Position numbers and translations under genes: made by a program | Shown here: piece by piece, positions 18,408-28,047 of the stretch | Position numbering within the stretch: the stretch's first letter is position 1 | Layout: the number at the start of each line of letters is the position of its first letter | The notes under the pieces: generated by a model | Told to the model about the DNA's origin: nothing | Seen by the model: the letters and a program-made list of their open reading frames with translations, nothing else | Databases searched by the model: none | Source: Microbacterium sp. LWS13-1.2 | GTDB taxonomy: Bacteria; Actinomycetota; Actinomycetes; Actinomycetales; Microbacteriaceae | Assembly (NCBI RefSeq): GCF_040144835.1 | Contig: NZ_CP151632.1 | Location: 3,906,001 to 3,970,000, forward strand | Length of the DNA stretch: 64,000 nucleotides | Direction: 5' to 3'

Positions 18408-18422
18408 GGTACACAGCCCCGA

Positions 18423-18463
18423 ACGACGGATGCCGCAGCCACGTGGGCTGCGGCATCCGTCGT
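18423..18463. terminator. Bidirectional terminator with perfect 18-bp arms
   Basis: ACGACGGATGCCGCAGCC (18423-18440) and its exact complement (18446-18463) flank a 5-base loop. It lies between the convergent ends of the ABC-2 operon and the MHS transporter, 15 bases before the latter's stop. It contains an inverted GGATGCC/GGCATCC pair. Confidence 0.85.
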
Positions 18464-18477
18464 CTTGGGTACCGAGG

Positions 18478-19956
18478 TCAGAGCGAGCCGGTCGCCCCGA
18501 CGCCGAGGTCGGCGTCGTAGTCGATGTCCCTCGTCTCGGGCGCCAGGATCAGCGCGATGAAGGTCAGCACACTCATCGCCGAGAGGTAGAGACCGACCAG
18601 CACCGGGCTGCCGCCGGCGGAGGCCCACAGCCACACCGCGACGATCGGCGCGAGCGCGGCGCCGAGGATCGACGACACGTTGTACGAGATCGCCGAACCC
18701 GAGTACCGCACGTTCGTCGGGAAGAGCTCCGGGAGCACCGCACCCATGGGTCCGAAGGTCGACCCCATCAGCATGAAGCCGAAGACGAGGAACGCCTGCA
18801 CCAGCGCGCCGGTGAACTTCGGGTCGACCTGCGGCAGCAGGAAGATGTTGAACGTGAGACCGAACACGATGATGAGGCCGGTCACCCACAGCAGCAGCCG
18901 TCGACGCCCGATCGCGTCGGCGATCGGGCCCGACAGCAGCGTGAAGATGCCGAAGAACACGACGCCGATGATCTGCATCACCACGAAGTCGGTGTAGCCG
19001 AAGCCCAGACCGGGGTAGAACTGCGCGGCGAAGGCGGTGGCGTCGAATGGGTTGCCCGCGGCCTCGGCGGCGGCCTGCGCGGCGGCGGACGCCGTCTCGA
19101 GGTCGGCAGCCTTCGTGCCGTACGAGAGCGTGAAGTTCGTCATCAGGTAGAACAGCACGTAGGTCGCCAGCATGATGAACGTGCCGAGGATCAGGTGCCA
19201 CCAGTGATGGCGGAGGACGGTGGCGAGGGGGAACTTGCGGATCGCGCCCTTCTCCTCCGCCTTGACGAAGGTCTTGGACTCCACGAGGCGAAGTCGCACC
19301 CACAGGCCGATGATGACCATGACGGCCGAGAACAGGAACGGCACGCGCCAGCCCCACGCCAGGAACTCCTCCGATCGCTGCCCGGCGCCGTCGGGGTGGG
19401 GGAGCAGGTAGTTGATCGCGAGGAACACCGAGTTGGCGATGATGAAGCCGAGCGGCGCGCCCAGCTGCGGGAATGTGCCGTACCAGGCGCGCTTGCCCTT
19501 CGGGGCGTTCTCGGTCGCGACGAGCGCCGCGCCCGACCATTCGCCGCCGAGCGCGAAGCCCTGCGCGAGGCGCAGCACCAGCAGCAGCACGGCCGCCCAG
19601 ACGCCGATCTCGTTGTAGGTCGGCAGGCACCCGATGAGGAAGGTCGCGATGCCCATCGTGAGCAGGGACGCGACGAGGGTGGCCTTGCGGCCGAAGCGGT
19701 CGCCGAAGTGGCCGAACACGATCGCGCCGAGCGGGCGGGCCACCATCGCGGCGCCGAACACGCTGAACGACAGCAGCAGCGACGTGGTGTCGTTGCCGGT
19801 CGGGAAGAAGAGGATGGGGAAGACCAGGACGGCGGCGGTCGCGTAGACGTAGAAGTCGTAGAACTCGATCGTCGTGCCGACGAGGCTGGCGAGGATGACG
19901 CGGGAACGGGGATTTGCGGGGGCCGCGGGGATCGCGGCGGTGGTGGGGGAGGTCAA
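18478..19956 (-). CDS. MFS transporter, metabolite:H+ symporter (MHS) family
   Basis: A 492-residue membrane protein with twelve hydrophobic segments. The start region ASLVGTTIEFYDFYVYATAA is typical of MHS proteins such as ShiA and ProP. The loop 2-3 motif GHFGDRFGRKATL and the middle GPIADAIGRRRLL are MFS signatures. A central loop rich in Ala (AAAQAAAEAAG) is longer than usual. It would import an organic acid or osmolyte with protons; the substrate is unknown. The start is a TTG with AGGTGA upstream. The gene is apparently monocistronic, with hairpins on both sides. Confidence 0.88.
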   Translation of the reverse strand: MTSPTTAAIPAAPANPRSRVILASLVGTTIEFYDFYVYATAAVLVFPILFFPTGNDTTSLLLSFSVFGAAMVARPLGAIVFGHFGDRFGRKATLVASLLTMGIATFLIGCLPTYNEIGVWAAVLLLVLRLAQGFALGGEWSGAALVATENAPKGKRAWYGTFPQLGAPLGFIIANSVFLAINYLLPHPDGAGQRSEEFLAWGWRVPFLFSAVMVIIGLWVRLRLVESKTFVKAEEKGAIRKFPLATVLRHHWWHLILGTFIMLATYVLFYLMTNFTLSYGTKAADLETASAAAQAAAEAAGNPFDATAFAAQFYPGLGFGYTDFVVMQIIGVVFFGIFTLLSGPIADAIGRRRLLLWVTGLIIVFGLTFNIFLLPQVDPKFTGALVQAFLVFGFMLMGSTFGPMGAVLPELFPTNVRYSGSAISYNVSSILGAALAPIVAVWLWASAGGSPVLVGLYLSAMSVLTFIALILAPETRDIDYDADLGVGATGSL

Positions 19957-20132
19957 TTTTCACCTGGGCATGCGCGGAGCGGGGCATCCTGGTGGGATGC
20001 GGCGGTGGGCGTCCGCATGGCGCAGGGTGACGCGTCAGGCGGCACTGCACTGGATCACCGTGAGCGCGGACGGTGTCGCCCGGCACGAGGAAACAGCCTA
20101 CTCCCGCAGCGGCGCACCGAGACCCGGATACG

Positions 20133-20172
20133 GAAAGCGGATGCCGCGGCCGGGGCCGCGGCATCCGCTTTC
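20133..20172. terminator. Bidirectional hairpin with 19-bp arms
   Basis: GAAAGCGGATGCCGCGGCC and its exact complement are separated by two bases. It lies upstream of the MHS gene and just after the end of the small membrane protein gene, whose stop is at 20192. Again an inverted GGATGCC pair forms the stem. The rest of the 235-base gap 19957-20191 shows nothing else recognisable. Confidence 0.8.
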
Positions 20173-20191
20173 GACGTTCTGTGGGCGTGTG

Positions 20192-20545
20192 TCAGCGCCA
20201 GATCACGGCGATCGCGGCGTTGGCGAGCGTCAGCACGCCGACGGCCCAGAACATCGCCGGCGGGAGCGACCCGGTCTTGCGCTGGCGGCCGCGGCCGATG
20301 CCGAGGAGGGCGCCGATCACGAGCAGGATCACGAGCTTGACGCCGAGCTTGACGTAGTTGAGCTCGTACTCGATGCCCCACGGTGCGGCGAGGATCAGAC
20401 CGGCCACCGCAGCGATCGCGAGACCCCAGTCCATGACCCGGGTGAATCGCCGCTTGCCGTTCACCGCCTCCACCACCCAGGCGCCGAACAGCACGGCGAA
20501 GCCGACGAGGTGGATGAGCACGACGATGTGGCGAAGGATTTCCAT
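20192..20545 (-). CDS. Small integral membrane protein, function unknown
   Basis: 117 residues with four hydrophobic segments: HIVVLIHLVGFAVLFGAWVV, DWGLAIAAVAGLILA, VKLGVKLVILLVIGALLGIG and PAMFWAVGVLTLANAAIAVIW. A basic loop (RGRQRKTGS) follows the third. Two histidines in the first helix could bind a cofactor, but no family is recognised with certainty. The ATG has no Shine-Dalgarno site; TAGACT lies six bases upstream, suggesting a leaderless message. Coding-like codon use and a following terminator support a real gene. Confidence 0.7.
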   Translation of the reverse strand: MEILRHIVVLIHLVGFAVLFGAWVVEAVNGKRRFTRVMDWGLAIAAVAGLILAAPWGIEYELNYVKLGVKLVILLVIGALLGIGRGRQRKTGSLPPAMFWAVGVLTLANAAIAVIWR

Positions 20546-20587
20546 GCCATCAGTCTAGCTGAAGGTTATTCGATCACCAGGGTCCCC

Positions 20588-20665
20588 GGTCGTGAGCGAG
20601 CGAAGAACGAGCGAGACGGAATGTCCGAGGCGTTTCGTCTCGCTTCGCTCGCTCAACAACCGACC
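20588..20665. repeat. Inverted pair of GGTCGTTGAGCGAGCG-type repeats
   Basis: GGTCGTGAGCGAGCGAAG...GCGAGACGG on the left and CGTCTCGCTTCGCTCGCTC...CCGACC on the right form a large imperfect palindrome between the small membrane protein and ribH. The same repeat occurs at 27969 and three times at 60815-61002. It is a family I know to recur between genes in Microbacteriaceae. Confidence 0.85.
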
Positions 20666-20669
20666 CGCG

Positions 20670-21146
20670 TCAGCCCCGGAGTTCCCGCAGCGCGAGGGCG
20701 GTGCGGATCGCCGCATCCGCCGCCTCGAAGCCCTTGTCCTCCACCGAGCCCTCGAGGCCAGCACGGGCGATGCCCTGCGCCTCGTCGTCGAGCGTCAGCA
20801 CGCCAAACCCGACCGGCTTGCCCGTGTCGAGCGCCACGCGCGTGAGCCCGTCCGTCGCCGCGTTCGAGACGAACTCGAAGTGGGGCGTCCCGCCGCGGAT
20901 GATGACGCCGAGCGCAACGACCGCGTCGGCGCCGGCATCCAGTGCCGCCTTCGCGACGACGGGCAGCTCGAACGAGCCGGGCACCCGCACGATGCGATGT
21001 GAGGCGCCGGCGGCCGTCACGGCGCGTTCGGCGCCGGCGATGAGGCCGTCGGTGATCGTCTCGTGCCACGTTCCCGCGACGACGACGACATCGATTCCCG
21101 TGCCGTCGACCGCTCCTGTGACCAGGGGTGCGCCCTTGCCGCTCAT
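20670..21146 (-). CDS. ribH: 6,7-dimethyl-8-ribityllumazine synthase
   Basis: Condenses the RibA/D-derived pyrimidinedione with the RibB product to lumazine, the penultimate step of riboflavin synthesis. The 158 residues carry the substrate segment [26 protein letters not shown] with the catalytic histidine, and GFGVLTLD. The start ATG overlaps the ribBA stop by 4 bases, so it is the last gene of ribD-ribE-ribBA-ribH. Lumazine synthases assemble as 60-mers or pentamers in the cytosol. Confidence 0.96.
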   Translation of the reverse strand: MSGKGAPLVTGAVDGTGIDVVVVAGTWHETITDGLIAGAERAVTAAGASHRIVRVPGSFELPVVAKAALDAGADAVVALGVIIRGGTPHFEFVSNAATDGLTRVALDTGKPVGFGVLTLDDEAQGIARAGLEGSVEDKGFEAADAAIRTALALRELRG

Positions 21147-22417
21147 CGTTCTGCTCCCTCGTGCATCTGTGCGAGTGCGTCGGCGAGGTCTGCCTCCGCG
21201 ATGAGGTGACCCATCCGGTCGCGCTTCGTCGCCAGGTACTGGTGGTTGTTCGGACCGACGCCGACCAGCAGCGGCACCTGCTCGACGATGTCGAGACCCA
21301 GTTCGCGTAGCTGGTGCACCTTGTCGGAGTTGTTGGTCAGCAGCCTCACGCGCGCGACGCCGAGATCCGACAGGATGCCGGCGGCGGCCGCGTAGTCCCG
21401 CGCGTCGGCGGGCAGGCCGAGCGCCAGGTTGGCGTCGACCGTGTCGAGGCCGCGCTCCTGCAGCGAGTAGGCGCGGAGCTTGTTGATGAGTCCGATGCCG
21501 CGGCCCTCGTGACCGCGCATGTAGATCACGACGCCGCCGTCCTGCTCGATGGCGTCGAGCGCGGCCTCGAGCTGCGGGCCGCACTCGCACTTGAGCGACC
21601 CGAAGGCCTCTCCGGTCAGGCACTCGGAGTGCACACGCACGAGCGGCGCATCGCCGAGCTCGCCCGAGACGACGGCGATGTGGTCGGTGCCGGTGACGCG
21701 GTCCTTGTACGCCAGGAACCGGAACGCCCCGTGCGAGGTGGGCACGTTCGCCTCGGCGCGCAGGCTGACGCGGCGCTTGTCGGCGCCCCGGATCGCCGGG
21801 TCGCAGGGGGCGTTCTCGTCGAGGTAGGCGATGAGGAGCTCGATCGTGATGACTGGGATGTCGTACTCAGCGCCCAGCTCCTGGAGCCCCGGCAGCCGCA
21901 TCATGCTGCCGTCGTCGGAGACGACCTCGCCGATGACGCCCACCGGTGCGAGCTCAGCGAGCTTCATGAGCTCGACCGCGGCCTCGGTGTGACCGGCGCG
22001 CTCGCGCACGCCGCCGTCGACGGCGCGCAGGGGCAGGATGTGGCCGGGCCGGATGACGCTGGTCGGCGTCGACTCGGGGTCGGCGAGCACGTTGAGCGTG
22101 TGGGCGCGGTCGCCGGCGCTGATGCCGGTCGAGATGCGGTCGGCGGCGTCGACGCTCACCGTGTAGGCGGTGCCGCGCGCGTCCTGGTTGTTCTCCACCA
22201 TCGGCGGCAGATCGAGTCGGTCTGCCCAATCCGAGGGCATAGGGGCGCACAGGAATCCGCTCGTCCAGCGGACCGTCCAGGCGACCCACTCGGGAGTGGC
22301 GAGCTGGGCCGACAGGATGACGTCGCCCTCGTTCTCGCGATTCTCATCGTCGGCGACGATGACCGGCCGGCCGGCGCGCAACGCCTCGACGGCCTCGGGG
22401 ATCGTGGAAAGGCTCAT
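21143..22417 (-). CDS. ribBA: Bifunctional 3,4-dihydroxy-2-butanone-4-phosphate synthase / GTP cyclohydrolase II
   Basis: A 424-residue fusion. Residues about 1-205 are RibB, with the metal-binding acidic loop [10 protein letters not shown] and the [12 protein letters not shown] segment. Residues about 206-424 are RibA, with the zinc cysteines in [17 protein letters not shown] and the segment [14 protein letters not shown]. It supplies both branches of the riboflavin pathway. The start ATG overlaps the ribE stop by 4 bases. Expression is under the upstream FMN riboswitch. Confidence 0.97.
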   Translation of the reverse strand: MSLSTIPEAVEALRAGRPVIVADDENRENEGDVILSAQLATPEWVAWTVRWTSGFLCAPMPSDWADRLDLPPMVENNQDARGTAYTVSVDAADRISTGISAGDRAHTLNVLADPESTPTSVIRPGHILPLRAVDGGVRERAGHTEAAVELMKLAELAPVGVIGEVVSDDGSMMRLPGLQELGAEYDIPVITIELLIAYLDENAPCDPAIRGADKRRVSLRAEANVPTSHGAFRFLAYKDRVTGTDHIAVVSGELGDAPLVRVHSECLTGEAFGSLKCECGPQLEAALDAIEQDGGVVIYMRGHEGRGIGLINKLRAYSLQERGLDTVDANLALGLPADARDYAAAAGILSDLGVARVRLLTNNSDKVHQLRELGLDIVEQVPLLVGVGPNNHQYLATKRDRMGHLIAEADLADALAQMHEGAER

Positions 22418-23118
22418 TTCGAACCTCCTTCCGTCGGTGCGGATGCGTCCGCAGGGAGTTCGGGTGCGGCCGGAGCCGCGAAGGCAGCCTCGCGGAGCGC
22501 GGGTGCGGTCGGAGTCGCGAATGAGAGGAGTCGCTGCACGTGGCGCGCCAGGATGTCGGTCTCGAGGTTGACGCGGTCGCCCGGCACGCGGGCACCCAGG
22601 GTGGTGGCCGCGAGCGTCTCGGGGATGAGCGACACTTCGAACCATGCCTCGGTCGCGGGAGCGGGGCTCGCGGCGCTGACGGTGAGCGAGACGCCGTCGA
22701 CGGCGATCGAGCCCTTGTCGACGACCAGGGGGGCGAGATCCGCCGGAACCGAGATGCGCAGCACCTGCCACTGGGCGCCGGGGCGCACCTCCAGCACCGT
22801 GCCGGTGCCGTCGATGTGGCCTTGCACGATGTGCCCGCCGAGTCGGCCGTGTGCCGCGGTCGCGCGCTCCAGGTTCACGGCTCGGCCGGCAGCGACGCCG
22901 TCGAGCGTCGACATGTCGAGTGTCTGTTTCATGACGTCGGCGGTGAACCAGCCGTCGCCCTGGCCGACGACCGTCAGGCAGACTCCGCTGACCGAGATCG
23001 AGTCGCCGTGCCCGGCATCCGACACGGCCTTCGGCCCGCGCACGGTCAAGCGCACGCCGTCGCCCGAGGGCTCCACGGCGGTGACCTCGCCGATCTCCTC
23101 CACGATTCCGGTGAACAT
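22414..23118 (-). CDS. ribE: Riboflavin synthase alpha chain
   Basis: Dismutates two lumazines to riboflavin. Two homologous lumazine-binding barrels are visible: the first starts MFTGIVEEIGEV, the second near residue 95 with HIVQGHIDGTG. The length of 234 is about 20-30 residues longer than usual because of an Ala/Pro-rich C-terminal tail (ALREAAFAAPAAPELP), whose DNA contains two near-identical GGGTGCGG(C/T)CGGAG(C/T)CGCGA segments. Its start codon shares one base with the ribD stop. MFTGIVEE at the N-terminus fixes the start at 23118. Confidence 0.95.
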   Translation of the reverse strand: MFTGIVEEIGEVTAVEPSGDGVRLTVRGPKAVSDAGHGDSISVSGVCLTVVGQGDGWFTADVMKQTLDMSTLDGVAAGRAVNLERATAAHGRLGGHIVQGHIDGTGTVLEVRPGAQWQVLRISVPADLAPLVVDKGSIAVDGVSLTVSAASPAPATEAWFEVSLIPETLAATTLGARVPGDRVNLETDILARHVQRLLSFATPTAPALREAAFAAPAAPELPADASAPTEGGSK

Positions 23119-24209
23119 CACTCGTCTCCTTCCGACGACGGTTGATCCACGCGCGCGGATGCTCGCAGCGCGTCAGCGGCGGCGGGCGGCGTGGGGCGGG
23201 CGACGTACAGCAGGTCGTCGCCGAGTGGGGTGACGGATGCCACGACCAGGCGCTTCGCCTCGCCGATGGTCGTGACGCCGATGTCATGCAGCGCTAGGCG
23301 GTCGCCGCCCAGGAGCACCGGTGCGACGTACACGAGCAGCTCGTCGGCGAGCCGCTCGCGCAGGAACGAAGCGGCGACGGCGGGACCGCCCTCGACGAAG
23401 ACGCGCTGGACACCGCGCGTGCGCAGGTCCTCGAGCGCTGCGGCGAGGCCTCCCGACGCTGGATCGCCCGGGTACTGCAGGAACGGGTGGGGATGCCGGC
23501 GCAGGGCGGCATCCGCGGGCACCGGTCGCGCGCCGACGACGACGGGAACCGGCTGGTGGGACAGGAGCGTCCCGTCCTCGGCTCGCGCGGTGAGCGCCGG
23601 GTCGTCGGCCAGCACGGTGCCCGTGCCGGCGACGATCGCGTCGGCCTCCGCGCGCCGGCGGTGGACGTCGGCGCGCGCCGCCGGTCCGGTGATCCACTGG
23701 CTGGTGCCGTCGGATGCCGCCGCGCGGCCGTCGAGGCTCTGCGCCCACTTGACGGTGACGTGCGGACGGCCAAGGCGCTGGACCGTGAGCCACGACTCGA
23801 GGAGCGTCGTCGCCTCATCGGCGAGAAGGCCCGCCTCGACGTCGACCCCGGCGGCGCGCAGCCGCGTGCCCCCACCAGAGGAGTGGTCGCCCGGATCTGC
23901 GATGGCGTACACGACACGCGTCACGCCCGCCGCGATGAGGGCCTCGGAACAGGGGCCGGTGCGGCCGGTGTGGTTGCAGGGCTCGAGCGTGACGATGGCC
24001 GTCGCTCCGCGCGCCTCACCCGGCGCGAGCTTCGAGAGGGCGTCGACCTCGGCGTGCGGCGTGCCCGCGCCGCGATGCCAGCCTTCGGCGATGATCGAGC
24101 CGTCGCGGCCGAGCAGCACAGCGCCCACCTGCGGGTTTACACCGCGCGGACCGCACTGTGCGATCGCCAGTGCCCGACGCATCGCGTCGTGTTCCGCCGT
24201 GCTCGCCAT
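23118..24209 (-). CDS. ribD: Bifunctional diaminohydroxyphosphoribosylaminopyrimidine deaminase / reductase
   Basis: First gene of the riboflavin operon, 363 residues. Residues about 1-145 are the zinc deaminase (HAEVDAL and EPCNHTGRTGPC). The rest is the NADPH-dependent reductase, with VKWAQSLDGRAA, ADAIVAGTGTVLADDP and the phosphate segment FVEGGPAVAASFL. The ATG 24209 is preceded by GAGGGGG; the longer open frame upstream runs into the riboswitch and is not coding. The leader carries the FMN aptamer about 75 bases upstream. Confidence 0.96.
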   Translation of the reverse strand: MASTAEHDAMRRALAIAQCGPRGVNPQVGAVLLGRDGSIIAEGWHRGAGTPHAEVDALSKLAPGEARGATAIVTLEPCNHTGRTGPCSEALIAAGVTRVVYAIADPGDHSSGGGTRLRAAGVDVEAGLLADEATTLLESWLTVQRLGRPHVTVKWAQSLDGRAAASDGTSQWITGPAARADVHRRRAEADAIVAGTGTVLADDPALTARAEDGTLLSHQPVPVVVGARPVPADAALRRHPHPFLQYPGDPASGGLAAALEDLRTRGVQRVFVEGGPAVAASFLRERLADELLVYVAPVLLGGDRLALHDIGVTTIGEAKRLVVASVTPLGDDLLYVARPTPPAAADALRASARVDQPSSEGDE

Positions 24210-24280
24210 CCCGCCCCCTCGTCTCGTCGGCTCGACGCTCCGGGGCAGGGGAAGCGGCGACGCCATGGCGTCGCTGGTGT

Positions 24281-24449
24281 GCTGCCTCCCATCCGGACTA
24301 GCGACCGCGCTCCCGAAGGAACCCTGTCGCATCACCGTCGGTTCCGGAATTCCACCGGACCGGCCGCGGCGTCATCCGTCACGGATGCTGAAGCCTTGGC
24401 TCGCGGACTGTCACCGCCGGCTCGGATTCTCACCGACCCCGGAGCACGT
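24281..24449 (-). promoter_or_regulatory. FMN riboswitch (RFN element)
   Basis: On the minus strand the RFN landmarks follow in order: GGGGTCGGTGAGAATCC, GGCGGTGACAGTCCGCG, AGCCAAGGCTTCAGC in the variable region, CCGGTGGAATTCCGG, CCGACGGTGATGC, and CTAGTCCGGATGGGAGGCAGC. It sits between the glpD upstream region and ribD and would reduce ribDE-BA-H expression when FMN is plentiful. Whether it acts on transcription or translation cannot be told; no clear T-rich terminator follows, so translational control is more likely. Confidence 0.96.
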
Positions 24450-24588
24450 TGATGCTCTCGAGTGTAGTCAACGCGGCATCCGGCCATTCATTCCATGTCT
24501 TCGCATGAACCCGCGCCCCGTGCGCACCGGGCGTCGCTCGGCCCGATGTCGTGGCGCCGACGTAGCCTGGGAGGGGGATGGTGAGGCG

Positions 24589-26316
24589 ATGAACACGGCG
24601 GGATCGATGCGGGCATTCGAGGAACTGGCGGCGCGGCCTTATGCGGACGTGCTGATCATCGGCGGCGGGATCAACGGGCTCGCGACGTTCCGTGACCTCG
24701 CCATGCAGGGCGTCGACGTCGCGCTCGTGGAGCGAGACGATTTCGTCAGCGGCGCGTCGGCGGCATCGTCGCACATGATCCACGGCGGCATCCGCTACCT
24801 CGAGAACGGCGAATTCCGGCTCGTTCACGAGGCGGTGACCGAGCGCAACGCGCTGATGCGCATCGCCCCGCACTACGTACGGCCGCTGCAGACGACGATC
24901 CCGATCTTCTCCACCTTCTCGGGCGTGCTGTCGGCGCCGTTGCGCTTCCTGCGGCACGGCGGGGGCAAGCCGCGCGAGCGCGGCGCGGCGCTCATCAAGA
25001 TCGGGCTCGTGATCTACGACTCGTTCTCGCGAGGCGGGGGAGTGTTCGGCGGCGGGACCGTGCCGCGTCACACCTTCCACGGACGCAAACGGTCGCTCGC
25101 CCAGCTGCCGCTGCTCAACCCCGCCGTCAGATACACGGCGACCTATTGGGACGCTTCGCTGCACGACCCCGAGAGGCTCGCCCTCGACGTGCTGCGCGAC
25201 GGCCGGACGGCGGGCCGCGACCGGGCGCGCGCCGCGAACTACACCGCGGCGGCGGGCATCGACGCGGGCCGGGTGGTGCTGCGCGACGCGGCCACCGGCG
25301 CAGAGACGCCCTTCGCGGCATCCGTCGTGGTGAACGCGAGCGGTCCCTGGACCGATGAGACCAACCTCGCGCTGGGGGATCCGACCCGCTACATGGGCGG
25401 CACGAAGGGATCCCACATCGTGCTCGACCACCCGCAGCTGCTCGGGGCGACGGGCGGCAGGGAGCTGTTCTTCGAGAACGAGGACGGCCGGATCGTACTC
25501 ATCTATCCGCTCAAGGGCCGGGTTCTCGTCGGCACGACCGACCTCGAGCACGACATGGGCGAGCCGATCGTGTGCACCGAGGCCGAGGTCGACTACTTCG
25601 TCGAGCTGATCGGCCAGGTCCTGCCCTCGATCCCGGTGGAGCGCTCGCAGATTGTCTACCGGTTCGCGGGCGTGCGTCCGCTGCCCGGCCATGGCGAAGT
25701 CTCGCCGGGGTTCGTCTCGCGCGATTACCGCGTCGAATCGGCGCCGCTCGTCGGCGGCGACACCACGGTGCTCAGCCTCGTCGGCGGCAAATGGACGACC
25801 TTCCGCGCGTCGGCCGAGCACGTCGCCGACCTCGTCCTGGAGGCGCTCGCCATGCCACGCCGTCGGTCGACGCGAGGTGTGCCGATCGGCGGCGGCCGGG
25901 GCTTCCCGACGACCGAGCGCGCGCGCCAGCAGTGGATCACCGCGCACGCCGTCGATGTGCCGGCCGCGCGCGTCGCGACGCTGCTCGACCGCTACGGCAC
26001 GGTGGCCGAGGCCGTGGTCGACGCGATCGCCGCCGATCCCGAGGACGCCGCACTGGAGCACCTGCCCGGCTACAGCTCGGGGGAGCTGCGGCACCTCGCC
26101 GCGACAGAGGATGTGGCGCACCTGGACGACGTGCTGCTGCGGCGCACCAGCATCGCCTTCATCGGCGCCGCGACAGACGAGGCGGTGGCGGAGGTCGCCG
26201 CGGCGGTCGCCCCCGTGCTCGACTGGGATACCGCACGCTCGGCGGTGGAGGTCGCACGCGCGCTCGAGCGCGTCCATGCCGCCGATCCCACGTGGGCGCC
26301 GGCGTCGGCGCGATAG
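24589..26316 (+). CDS. glpD: Glycerol-3-phosphate dehydrogenase (FAD, membrane-associated)
   Basis: Oxidises sn-glycerol 3-phosphate to dihydroxyacetone phosphate and passes electrons to quinone. 575 residues. The FAD dinucleotide fold reads [16 protein letters not shown] at residues 22-37, and the substrate segment is [19 protein letters not shown]. The C-terminal GlpD helical domain follows residue 400. The start ATG 24589 has GGTGAGG directly upstream. It is divergent from the riboflavin operon and followed by glpK after 64 bases, forming a glycerol-use pair. A glycerol facilitator gene is not present here. Confidence 0.94.
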   Translation: MNTAGSMRAFEELAARPYADVLIIGGGINGLATFRDLAMQGVDVALVERDDFVSGASAASSHMIHGGIRYLENGEFRLVHEAVTERNALMRIAPHYVRPLQTTIPIFSTFSGVLSAPLRFLRHGGGKPRERGAALIKIGLVIYDSFSRGGGVFGGGTVPRHTFHGRKRSLAQLPLLNPAVRYTATYWDASLHDPERLALDVLRDGRTAGRDRARAANYTAAAGIDAGRVVLRDAATGAETPFAASVVVNASGPWTDETNLALGDPTRYMGGTKGSHIVLDHPQLLGATGGRELFFENEDGRIVLIYPLKGRVLVGTTDLEHDMGEPIVCTEAEVDYFVELIGQVLPSIPVERSQIVYRFAGVRPLPGHGEVSPGFVSRDYRVESAPLVGGDTTVLSLVGGKWTTFRASAEHVADLVLEALAMPRRRSTRGVPIGGGRGFPTTERARQQWITAHAVDVPAARVATLLDRYGTVAEAVVDAIAADPEDAALEHLPGYSSGELRHLAATEDVAHLDDVLLRRTSIAFIGAATDEAVAEVAAAVAPVLDWDTARSAVEVARALERVHAADPTWAPASAR

Positions 26317-26380
26317 CCTGACCGCACCCGGGCGCAGCCCGCGGCACCGACGGCGATGCCGCCCACCGACGAAGGAGACG

Positions 26381-27922
26381 ATGTTGCCCGACCACGTGCT
26401 GTCTATCGATCAGGGCACGACTTCGACGCGTGCGATCGTGTTCGACCCCGAGGGCACGGTCGTTGCCGTGTCGCAGCGCGAGCACGAGCAGATCTTCCCC
26501 CGCGCGGGATGGGTCGAGCACGACCCGGTGGAGATCTGGACCAGCGCCGAATGGGTGATCGCGTCGTGCCTGACGCGCGCCAGGATCAGCGCCGAAGAGG
26601 TGGTCGCCATCGGCGTGACGAACCAGCGCGAGACGGCCATCGTGTGGGAGAAGCGCACCGGCCGACCTGTCCACAACGCGCTCGTCTGGCAGGACACACG
26701 CACCCAGCCGCGCATCGACGAGATGACCAGCGACGGCGGCGCCGACCGGTTCGCCGACACCACCGGCCTGCCGCTGGCCACGTACTTCTCGGCGTCGAAG
26801 GTCGAATGGATCCTGGATCACGTCCCCGGCGCCCGCGCCGCGGCCGAGGCGGGGGAGCTGCTGTTCGGCACTCCCGACACCTGGGTGGTGTGGAACCTCA
26901 CCGGCGGCGCGCGGGGCGGCATCCACGTGACCGATGTGACCAACGCGTCGCGGACGCTCCTGATGGACCTGCGCACTCTCGACTGGTCCGACGACCTCCT
27001 GGCCGCCTGGCGCATCCCGCGGGCCATGATGCCCGCCATCCGCTCGTCGTCCGAGGTCGTCGGGCACTCGCAGCTGCCGTCCGTCCTCGACGGCGTCCCG
27101 ATCGCCGGCATCCTCGGCGACCAGCAGGCGGCGACGTTCGGGCAGGCAGCCTTCGATGCGGGCGAGTCGAAGAACACGTACGGCACCGGCAACTTCCTCC
27201 TCGTGAACACCGGCACCGAGATCGTGCGCTCAGGCAGCGGCCTCATCACGACGGTCGGCTACCGCATCGGCGACGAGCCGGCACGGTACGCGCTCGAGGG
27301 GTCGATCGCGGTCACCGGCTCGCTCGTGCAGTGGCTGCGCGACAATCTCGGCATCATCCACCGCTCGGAGGACGTCGAGACGCTGGCCGCCAGCGTCGAC
27401 GACAACGGCGGCGCCTACTTCGTGCCCGCTTTCTCCGGGCTGTTCGCTCCCTACTGGCGGCCGGATGCGCGGGGTGCGCTCGTCGGACTCACCCGCTACG
27501 TGAACAAGGCGCACATCGCCCGCGCCGCGCTCGAGTCGACCGCCTTCCAGACCCGCGACGTCATCGAGGCCGTGGTCGAGGACACCGGACGCACGCTCGA
27601 CGAGCTGCGCGTGGACGGCGGCATGACGCGCGACGACCTGCTCATGCAGTTCCAGGCCGACATCCTCGGCATCCCGGTCGTGCGTCCGAAGGTCGTCGAG
27701 ACGACGGCACTCGGCGCCGCCTACGCGGCCGGGCTCGCGACCGGTGTCTGGGGCGGGCTGGATGAACTGCGCACGCACTGGCGCGAAGACGTCCGCTTCG
27801 AGCCGCGGATGCCGGAGGACGAGCGCGAGCGGCGCTACCGCCAGTGGCGCAAGGCCGTGTCGAAGTCGCTCGACTGGGTCGACGACGACGCCCGCCTGCT
27901 CATGGGCACGACGAGCGACTGA
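26381..27922 (+). CDS. glpK: Glycerol kinase
   Basis: Phosphorylates glycerol with ATP, feeding GlpD. 513 residues of the FGGY kinase family. [15 protein letters not shown] at the N-terminus binds phosphate, [13 protein letters not shown] contains the glycerol-binding arginine-glutamate pair, and [10 protein letters not shown] starts the second domain. The ATG 26381 is followed by TTG and preceded by GAAGGAG, which decides the start. TAGCCT at about 26313 may be a promoter of its own inside the short gap after glpD. Confidence 0.96.
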   Translation: MLPDHVLSIDQGTTSTRAIVFDPEGTVVAVSQREHEQIFPRAGWVEHDPVEIWTSAEWVIASCLTRARISAEEVVAIGVTNQRETAIVWEKRTGRPVHNALVWQDTRTQPRIDEMTSDGGADRFADTTGLPLATYFSASKVEWILDHVPGARAAAEAGELLFGTPDTWVVWNLTGGARGGIHVTDVTNASRTLLMDLRTLDWSDDLLAAWRIPRAMMPAIRSSSEVVGHSQLPSVLDGVPIAGILGDQQAATFGQAAFDAGESKNTYGTGNFLLVNTGTEIVRSGSGLITTVGYRIGDEPARYALEGSIAVTGSLVQWLRDNLGIIHRSEDVETLAASVDDNGGAYFVPAFSGLFAPYWRPDARGALVGLTRYVNKAHIARAALESTAFQTRDVIEAVVEDTGRTLDELRVDGGMTRDDLLMQFQADILGIPVVRPKVVETTALGAAYAAGLATGVWGGLDELRTHWREDVRFEPRMPEDERERRYRQWRKAVSKSLDWVDDDARLLMGTTSD

Positions 27923-27968
27923 CGCATTTCGAGCGTGAGCCAACGTCCCGCCGGTGCGGACACCGGTC

Positions 27969-28022
27969 GTCGAGCGAGCGAGGAACGCGGTCGTTGAGCG
28001 AGCTTGCGAGTCGAAACGCAGA
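27969..28022. repeat. GGTCGTTGAGCGAGCG-type repeat, two partial copies
   Basis: Two adjacent copies, GTCGTCGAGCGAGCGAGGAACG and GGTCGTTGAGCGAGC-TTGCGAGTCGAAACG, in the short gap between the convergent glpK and glycosylase genes. Same family as at 20588 and 60815. Confidence 0.8.
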
Positions 28023-28047
28023 GACGAGACGCCCCGAGCGCTCCGAT

